64,000 nt of DNA from Scolanthus callimorphus (lineage: Eukaryota; Cnidaria; Anthozoa; Actiniaria; Edwardsiidae), in NCBI GenBank assembly GCA_033964015.1, contig CM066919.1, positions 14,921,646 to 14,985,645 of the forward strand, read 5' to 3'. The notes under the pieces are model-generated. The model was not told the DNA's origin, ran no database searches, and saw nothing but the letters and a program-made list of their open reading frames with translations. This document shows positions 60,101 through 64,000 of the stretch, in pieces (the stretch's first letter is position 1; each line of letters begins with the position of its first letter). Both the position numbers and the translations under genes were made by a program.

Positions 60101-60657
60101 TTTGCCTTGATGAGAGCTCCTTGCTGTCGAAGTTTAAGAGAAATTATCAACAAAAGTAAACATTGGAAGAAATGCTTTCTGAACGCCTTTGGTACACAAA
60201 AGTCCTGCTATCTTAAGACACTGGCGAAAGTTCTTGGCGATTTCCCGAATGAAAAGTCCTCCTGTTAACCAAGGAGAAGGTCAAACAACCAAAACCTAAC
60301 GGAGTCAAGCTGTTTGGTAATGTTTACAACGCGAGCTGGCCTACACCAGTTGATGTGCTGTTACATTAATAGTATGATAAAGAAACGCCACAAACAACCC
60401 ACCTCCAGCGACTCCAACGACGAAAACGAAGAGATAGCGAATCCATCAATAATGTCTTCTTCTGGTGAGCTTGTACTCTGTCGCTTTCGGTGAGGTTTCG
60501 AGCGAGGTTTGCCGTTAGCGCTGACTGCCGCGTGTGTGGAATTCTCGTCCACCATGTTATGAGTCGTGTCTTCGCTATCAGCCTGACCGTTCTCCCGACT
60601 CGCTCGTTCTTCGTCGCTCACAGTCGCTCGTTTGCTCCCCTCATCTTTCATCTTCAT
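35048..60657 (-). CDS. AUTS2: AUTS2-family nuclear regulator
   Basis: Thirteen exons join in consistent phase to about 867 residues: 60403-60657, 57801-57926, 50305-50418, 46778-46816, 45912-45938, 39491-39588, 38583-38797, 38299-38355, 37454-37665, 37172-37246, 37003-37068, 36396-36603, 35048-36159. AUTS2 signatures in order are EEDIIDGF (~66-73), GYMCDSESEDE (~176-186), a Ser/Pro/His-rich middle, QDLLRQELNSRFL (~312-324), an HX repeat (338-360), [20 protein letters not shown] (407-426) and an Arg/Glu/Asp-rich tract (~601-647). In vertebrates AUTS2 joins PRC1 variants and recruits p300 to activate neuronal genes. Human AUTS2 is longer (~1,260 residues); exons may be missing inside the long phase-0 introns. 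FBRSL1 and fibrosin are the vertebrate paralogues, so this is best read as the single pre-duplication family member. Confidence 0.92.
36396..36603 (-). CDS. AUTS2: AUTS2-like exon 12
   Basis: Acceptor TTTGTAG, donor GTAAAC. Encodes VQAELHKDPHIKPEQIPISR and 49 further residues. The start matches the AUTS2 stretch after YHHQQKVKKQ (DPHK...LKPE). Downstream at ~36615-36640 a GATAGGATAGAATAGGAT run marks repeat debris. Confidence 0.88.
37003..37068 (-). CDS. AUTS2: AUTS2-like exon 11: conserved [10 protein letters not shown] core
   Basis: 66 nt, phase 0 on both sides, acceptor TTGACAG and donor GTACAG. Encodes [20 protein letters not shown] plus QK. In human AUTS2 the same position reads [20 protein letters not shown], which makes this the most diagnostic exon of the gene. 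Confidence 0.95.
37172..37246 (-). CDS. AUTS2: AUTS2-like exon 10, proline-rich
   Basis: 75 nt, acceptor TTTTTAG, donor GTAAGG. Encodes PHVIGLPPSPCAPPPGALPP and PLIPR, matching the Pro-rich segment before the KPG core. Confidence 0.8.
37454..37665 (-). CDS. AUTS2: AUTS2-like exon 9: LLRQELN and HX repeat
   Basis: Acceptor ATTTCAG, donor GTAAGT. Encodes (G)QDLLRQELNSRFLQSHDRAH, then a run with His at every second position (residues 338-360, twelve His with Gln mostly between), then FHSPQGVPGGPVNPLLVPSS. In human AUTS2 the HX repeat has been linked to p300 recruitment. Confidence 0.93.
37928..38068. repeat. Palindromic element in AUTS2 intron 8
   Basis: CTTATTAGACATTTTAATGT and eight more bases at 37928-37955 are inverted without mismatch at 38041-38068. 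A smaller hairpin (TCGAGCCCGTCTTCGGGCGAG) sits between, so the RNA could form a long stem-loop. Confidence 0.85.
38299..38355 (-). CDS. AUTS2: AUTS2-like exon 8
   Basis: Acceptor TTTTGCAG, donor GTAGGT, phase 1 in and out. Encodes GWRGNKDALGPPGYVMGS, joining the HSPDFPYR exon to QDLLRQ. Confidence 0.8.
38583..38797 (-). CDS. AUTS2: AUTS2-like exon 7, Ser/Thr/Pro/His-rich
   Basis: Acceptor CGTTCCAG, donor GTGAGT. Encodes SSAASAFPRASSTSTPGSSS through HPLTPSFGHSHPPSLFPHF to SPDFPY. Composition and the SFGHSHPP pattern match the AUTS2 stretch before the LLRQELN motif. Confidence 0.85.
39322..39476. mobile_element. 155-bp MITE with TA flanks
   Basis: CACTCTTTTTTTTTATAAGA is inverted at the right end, which also carries an extra AAGGTTCTTATAAA copy. 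TA lies at 39320-39321 and 39477-39478. The right TA is 12-13 bp inside the intron from the exon 6 donor. Confidence 0.75.
39491..39588 (-). CDS. AUTS2: AUTS2-like exon 6
   Basis: Encodes LLNASERVGPSKASIDLSKD then REPSVSKPSDWP. The acceptor is chosen as CACCACAG because it keeps phase 0 after exon 5; the stronger-looking CTGCAG eight bases upstream would break the frame unless an undetected exon supplies one base. Donor GTCAGA. Confidence 0.7.
40111..40270. mobile_element. 160-bp MITE, CAGTGGTACCTCTA ends, TA flanks
   Basis: CAGTGGTACCTCTATTAAGC at the left is matched by TAGAGGTACCAGTG at the right, with TA at 40109-40110 and 40271-40272. The word AAGCGGCCAC repeats three times inside. The ends resemble pogo/Tigger-derived MITEs. 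Confidence 0.85.
42601..43156. repeat. Foldback element, ~555 bp
   Basis: Arms of about 150 bp pair with divergence: TTTTTAAGATAGGTATTA with ATACCTATCCTAAAAA, GATATTTTCATTAATAAATT with AATTAATGAAAATATC, AAATTATTAATAATTATTTG with CAAATAATTATTATTTT, and GTCCGTCAGAATT with AATTCTCTGACGGAC. No coding sequence. Confidence 0.75.
43202..43476. mobile_element. 275-bp MITE with ~58-bp TIRs and TA flanks
   Basis: CCACTGTATGCATTG and GCGACCTCAAAATTCA with GGGCGATTGGCGATTTT are inverted at the right. TA flanks at 43200-43201 and 43477-43478. Confidence 0.85.
45567..45869. mobile_element. 303-bp TIR element (CAATTGACCGATCCCCGC)
   Basis: CAATTGACCGATCCCCGCAA and TTAGCAGTT at the left are inverted at the right end. 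No clear target duplication. The element lies 42 bp beyond the exon 5 donor. Confidence 0.8.
45912..45938 (-). CDS. AUTS2: AUTS2-like exon 5: 27-nt microexon
   Basis: TTTTCTAG acceptor and GTAAGG donor bracket nine codons, CDSESEDER. Following GYM from exon 4 this recreates the AUTS2 GYFCDSDSDQE motif. Confidence 0.85.
46778..46816 (-). CDS. AUTS2: AUTS2-like exon 4: 39-nt microexon
   Basis: TTTTCTAG acceptor and GTAAGC donor bracket thirteen codons, DNSDSGGSDKGYM, phase 0 on both sides. It supplies the GY part of the conserved GYxCDS motif. Confidence 0.85.
46817..48483 (-). other. AUTS2 intron 3, proximal part
   Basis: No repeat or exon recognised apart from the minisatellite that follows. 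Confidence 0.45.
48484..50262. repeat. Minisatellite, ~28-29-bp unit, in two blocks
   Basis: Units like ACCAATAATGTTACCATTAC plus ACTCCACCA or ACACCACCA repeat at 48484-48750 and 49268-50262. About 517 bp of other DNA (48751-49267) separates the blocks. That insert contains a palindrome (GTGAGATTTGTCAACGCC / GGTGTTAACAAATCTCAC) and ends in a CCAATCAGA box, and looks like an insertion into one array. The array ends 42 bp from the exon 3 donor. Confidence 0.92.
50305..50418 (-). CDS. AUTS2: AUTS2-like exon 3
   Basis: 114 nt, acceptor GTTCAG, donor GTAAGT, phase 0. Encodes MQDAKQKDSDTEDEIDDRAK and PETSRHTVQSNASGNHTD, an acidic Ser-rich stretch as in AUTS2 before its GYFCDS motif. Confidence 0.85.
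50925..51062. repeat. Interspersed repeat, copy 2 (CTCAACCTTTGGTTG family)
   Basis: Begins AACAACAACAACCAAAGCGA, continues GGGCTAACGCTCGGAACGTC, then shares the core with 28101-28229. The outer AACAACAACAACC and GGTTGTTGTTGTT form a stem. Confidence 0.75.
52470..52600. repeat. Interspersed repeat related to 6520-6651
   Basis: Shares CTAACCATCTGGAT, TTTCGGTCGTTAA, CCCCTCTGGAAATTCCTAGG and GGGGGTATGGATATTTT with the right half of the intron-2 DDX43 element. Confidence 0.75.
53453..54176. mobile_element. 724-bp MITE, second copy of the CCGTATTTACCCG family
   Basis: Near-identical to 7964-8667 with TA at 53451-53452 and 54177-54178. The left TIR carries three rather than two CCCGTATATAAGACGCA words, and its first bases are CCATATTT. 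Confidence 0.92.
54406..54562. repeat. Foldback repeat
   Basis: AAGCATTAGAGCACAACTTT and CTATGACTTTAT are inverted as ATAAAGTCATAGGAAGTTGT and GCTCTAATGCTT. A CCAATCAGA box follows at 54619. Confidence 0.8.
57801..57926 (-). CDS. AUTS2: AUTS2-like exon 2, basic
   Basis: 126 nt, acceptor GTTTCAG, donor GTGAGT, phase 0. Encodes TRGPSKPVLVNDGHHGHNKI through SSKKRRAEKRRAR. The basic KKRRAEKRRAR cluster is a likely nuclear localisation signal, as in AUTS2 after EEDIIDGF. Confidence 0.85.
57927..60402 (-). other. AUTS2 intron 1
   Basis: No repeats or exons recognised in 2.5 kb. Confidence 0.5.
60403..60657 (-). CDS. AUTS2: AUTS2-like exon 1, start codon and EEDIIDGF motif
   Basis: 85 codons starting MKMKDEGSKRATVSDEERAS, ending PEEDIIDGFAISSFSSLESL then E with donor GTGGGT. 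The human protein reads EEDIIDGFAMTSF at this place. A TGA two codons before the ATG confirms the start (a second ATG is codon 3). Confidence 0.93.
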
Positions 60658-61842
60658 GATTCAAGTCATCGTAGAAGCACACCCTGGCAATTGGTTGATT
60701 GTTTGAGTTCTGTAGCGAAGCGGCTGAGCGCAGTGTTCACAAGTCAACAACATGAAGAAGTTGAGCCTGAGTTGGTAACAGCGGCCTCTCAGTGGAGTTT
60801 GATTGACACTCTGACCCGCCCCTCTTTGTCTCGCATACGCCGCACTTAAACTGAGTTGAGCTCGCTAACCAAGCGGAGATCCTCGGCTATTTTCACGGTA
60901 AACACAATGAAAACCTCTCGGCTGTGGTTGTGCAGTAATGGGAGAAAAAGATAAATGCCCTGCACGACACGAATGGGTATGATGCCAGCTATCGCGCAAG
61001 CGCAATGCAATTAATTATCAAGGTTTTGAGAGATCAGCTGGCCGCGTCAAAAGTATATAACTAACAGCAACTGTATTTGTACATCCGCCACAAGAATAAA
61101 CTTTTCTGTGTGCTTGGGCCAAACGTAAAATGAGCTCATAAGAGAATAAAGTACTTAACTGTATAAGTCAGACAATGCAGGATGAAAGAATAAGACTGGA
61201 GTTTTTTGCGCGCGAAAACGAGCTACAAAACTCTTGTCGAAATTGGAAAACTGCTTAGTTAAACATAGAATTTATTTTTAGGTGAAATAATCCTACTGCC
61301 CAAAGTATTTATAATGGCTACTGTTTGTAGAACCGAGAGCCTAAAGGCTTTCGGTAAACTATTGATCATTTTTACATGCTTTGAAAATAAAATCACCGGT
61401 TCGCGTGCCGGGATTAGGAAACACTTAATTTGGGCTCAATGATCTATCATGTGTGGGGTGAGAGTTAAAGTTTCAAACAAACCTTATTGCTTGCGGTAAA
61501 CGTTGTTTAATAATGAAGTGAGATACTTAGATGGAGGGAGCCATGGAGTCACGAGTTTATAGTCTCATATCTGATTGTAGATTATTAACTGGCACGGTTT
61601 TTTTGACGCTTTCAAAGTGTACGAAGTAGAGTGATAAGGGTGATTTAGAAGTAGCGAGTGACCGCTGGTAGTACTTTCTACTACACTACAGGCAGTTGAG
61701 ATAATTGCAAGGATGCAAGTTGGACTGACATAGGGCAGATTAATACAGAGATAGAGTCGGCAGATATATTGCGCCGTGCTCGACGGACATGCGGTCATGC
61801 CCAGTTGACGGAATAAGTGAAAGGTTATTATAAACTGTGATA
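60658..61842. other. 5' flank of AUTS2
   Basis: Probable promoter and 5' UTR region with moderate CpG close to the start codon; no definite core elements identified. Confidence 0.4.
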
Positions 61843-61864
61843 AGAGAGAGAGAGAGAGAGAGAG
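61843..61864. repeat. (AG)11 microsatellite
   Basis: Plain dinucleotide run; frames through it are artefacts. Confidence 0.95.
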
Positions 61865-62157
61865 CAAAGAGACTAACACGAGACAGTACTAAATATGTCC
61901 GCAAATCGTCCGGCGCTGTGCAAGGGTCGCCTGGCGCGGCCGATTTCTTTCTTGGTTTCAGTGTTCGCCGAAAAGTCAGGCTTGCACGAGTAACTGTGAG
62001 TACAACTGAGGAAGTCATCAAACCTCCGTCTAGTAGTTTTCGCTGTGTTTTACACAGTTCACTTCACTTTAAAGAGTTACTGTAGAAAACAATACACGAG
62101 TCGACACGAGTCCAGCAAAAGGTGCCTCAAAAGTGGACACGCTTGTATCCTAGAAAG

Positions 62158-62265
62158 CAGGGACGGCGGAGCCGGGATAGCGGGATGGCTGGGGAAGCTT
62201 TTGGCCCCCAAAAAGCTTGAATCTCACTAATGAGCCCCGTCCTGAAAACTGTCCCGCCGTCCCTG
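62158..62265. mobile_element. Short TIR element, second copy of the 879-997 family
   Basis: CAGGGACGGCGGAGCC at the left and TGTCCCGCCGTCCCTG at the right. Both copies contain CACTAATGA or TACTAATGA followed by a C-rich stretch. Confidence 0.75.
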
Positions 62266-63642
62266 GAAAGGCAGTGCAGTCTGCCGGCGGAATACTCTTA
62301 GTTGTGGCAGACCCAAAGTACGCAGCTGCGTACTAAAACTATTTAAATATTTTCTTTCTTTTTTCATTTTTAAAATGTCTGTTGACAAATTGTTTCACTA
62401 TTTTTTTTAAAAGAAGTTTCATTTGACATGCACCTGGATGTGGGCCTGTTTTGCAGAGGCCTTTTGTGCGATTGTTTTTCGGTGGGGGCGGATACGACAG
62501 CAGTCAACGACGTAGACTAAAAGAACATGAGATTGGCATTCGATAATTATACACTTTCTTCCTTACAGCATGCTTAACAGTGTCACGATACCACAAACTC
62601 TGGCTCAGTGAAATAAATATGCGGTCGTGTCGTTTGAAATTCATAATAGAAATTAATGATACAAGAAAAGATTTATATGATGATGTGAAACGAATCTCTT
62701 GCGTACCTTCTAACGCCCCTGTCTGGCATATGCATGGTGAGTTGGTAATGTCCTGTGTTCGACCTGTGTGTGTGACGAGACTTTTACTTCAGCTTATGGG
62801 GCAGCCAGGCCATGAATACCTTTCAGCCGCACATAAACAAGAAGGTTGGATTAAAAAAATACCCTGCTGGGATTTTTGTTTTCTTCTATGAGTTTAGGGA
62901 GAAAAATGTTCTGTTGGTGAAAACATTCTCGTGTTCACTTTGCTGGAAAATGATTTCATCGTTTTACGAATTTTTCAAAAAGAAGAGATTAGTTTTCCCC
63001 AAGCAATTTTGAAAACAACACACAAACAGGTGGAAACACATGCAAACTGTAGTGCCGGATGCTCGTTGCATGTCGTCCGCCCGACCTTTGGTTTAATAAG
63101 ACTAAACACAGTCTTTTCATTAGCCTACTCTTTTCCAACGATCTCCACTGCAGCCAAAAAAACTGAAGAATCATTTTAAAACATTCTTCCTATAAAAGGC
63201 ACTGGCCTTCTTGCACACGCGACGGCAAGAGTGTGACAGGTAATCGCCAGTAGCTTGAGCACAAGTACTCTGTCTCTAGGATGCCGCTAAGCATCAGTGT
63301 TGTTGAGTTGGGAATTGGATCTGTCGACGCGGCCCTGAGTATAGCTGAACGGTCCAGTAACGAGATACCAGTCCGAATATCAACGAAAATGTAAACGAAG
63401 ATAACATAATGAGCGCGACAAAGCAGGGAGAGTCGCCCCCTCGAAAACAAGGTGGTCAGTGTGATAAAGCTCTCAACGTCCCATAAGGGACTGGTCATGA
63501 ATTAGAGGGAGGTGGGGGAGGGCTGGTGCAAATATGGGGAGGGCCTCTAATTTTCATGCAGGTGAAAAAGGGAGGGTCAACAAATTGGTGCAAATGATAA
63601 AGGGAGGGTCATTATTTTTACGCAAACGTTGTTAGGGTAATA
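62266..63642. other. Upstream intergenic, nothing recognised
   Basis: No gene or repeat found other than a GGGAGGGTC word repeated near 63550-63610. Confidence 0.4.
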
Positions 63643-63871
63643 CAGGGCCGTAGGGATTAATACAGGGTCAGCGAGGCCCATGCCCCCACAGTTTTTCCCC
63701 AATCAGTTCCCCCAAACATGCGGCACTTTTCACATGCTGGGCTCTAAATTTTCGGCGCGCTTCACGCGCAAGAGCTTCAACTTTCCCTAAAATCTGACCT
63801 GAGTTGTTTATATGTTGACCCCCCCCCCCCCCCCCCCAGTTTTTAGCGTTTGGAGGCATGCCACGGCCCTG
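63643..63871. mobile_element. 229-bp TIR element, CAGGGCCGT ends, TA flanks
   Basis: CAGGGCCGT and ACGGCCCTG bound the element, with TA at 63641-63642 and 63872-63873. It contains a C run of about 21 at ~63818-63838. Confidence 0.8.
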
Positions 63872-64000
63872 TAATATGATCTCTAGATTTACCAATAACA
63901 CTGTAAGTAACACACAACTTGGCAAGATAATTATTATCTGGGATTTAAGCAACATAATGTGCCTATCTATGTAAAACAAACACAGAATAAATAACTTTCG

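Noticed and set aside
35048..60657. Atrophin/RERE gene, suggested by the His-rich and Arg/Glu-rich stretches
   Set aside because: EEDIIDGF, GYxCDSxSE, LLRQELNSRFL and [16 protein letters not shown] occur in AUTS2 order, and no BAH, ELM2 or SANT domain is seen.

Overview
The window reads as animal DNA, most likely from an anthozoan cnidarian such as a stony coral. The evidence is AT-rich sequence, GT-AG introns, animal-type genes and a very dense load of short terminal-inverted-repeat (TIR) elements, foldback repeats and minisatellites. The phylum is an inference; the animal origin is firm. I saw no rRNA, tRNA or CRISPR array.

Two split host genes are present, both on the minus strand. At the left (10669 down to 202, running off the window) lie ten exons of a DDX43-type RNA helicase: an RG-rich N-terminus, a KH domain built across three exons, a linker, the DEAD-box Q motif and the Walker A motif. 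At the right (60657 to 35048) lie thirteen phase-consistent exons of an AUTS2-family gene, about 867 residues. It keeps the family signatures: EEDIIDGF near the N-terminus, GYMCDSESEDE across two microexons, LLRQELNSRFL followed by an alternating histidine (HX) repeat, [20 protein letters not shown], and an Arg/Glu-rich C-terminal part. AUTS2 is a nuclear regulator that links Polycomb-type PRC1 and p300 to gene activation in vertebrates.

Between the genes (10.7-35 kb) lies mobile and repetitive DNA. The main item is a nearly intact 7.75-kb tyrosine-recombinase (YR) retrotransposon at 18110-25863, with split direct repeats in the order A1 - ORFs - B1 - A2 - B2 (PAT/Ngaro type). It encodes a Gag-like zinc-knuckle protein, RT-RNase H, and a zinc-ribbon tyrosine recombinase. 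The second Gag exon, the RT and the YR reading frames each open exactly at a TAG that is also a phase-0 3' splice site, and Gag appears split by an intron holding a 74-bp tandem array. Expression by alternative splicing is therefore likely.

The rest includes TA- and TAA-flanked TIR elements (one with its own empty site preserved in an adjacent tandem duplicate), a D-T-X mosaic repeat family, a 66-bp minisatellite, a duplicated fragment of the last AUTS2 exon, and two ~29-bp minisatellite blocks inside an AUTS2 intron. The intergenic DNA shows no other gene I can name.
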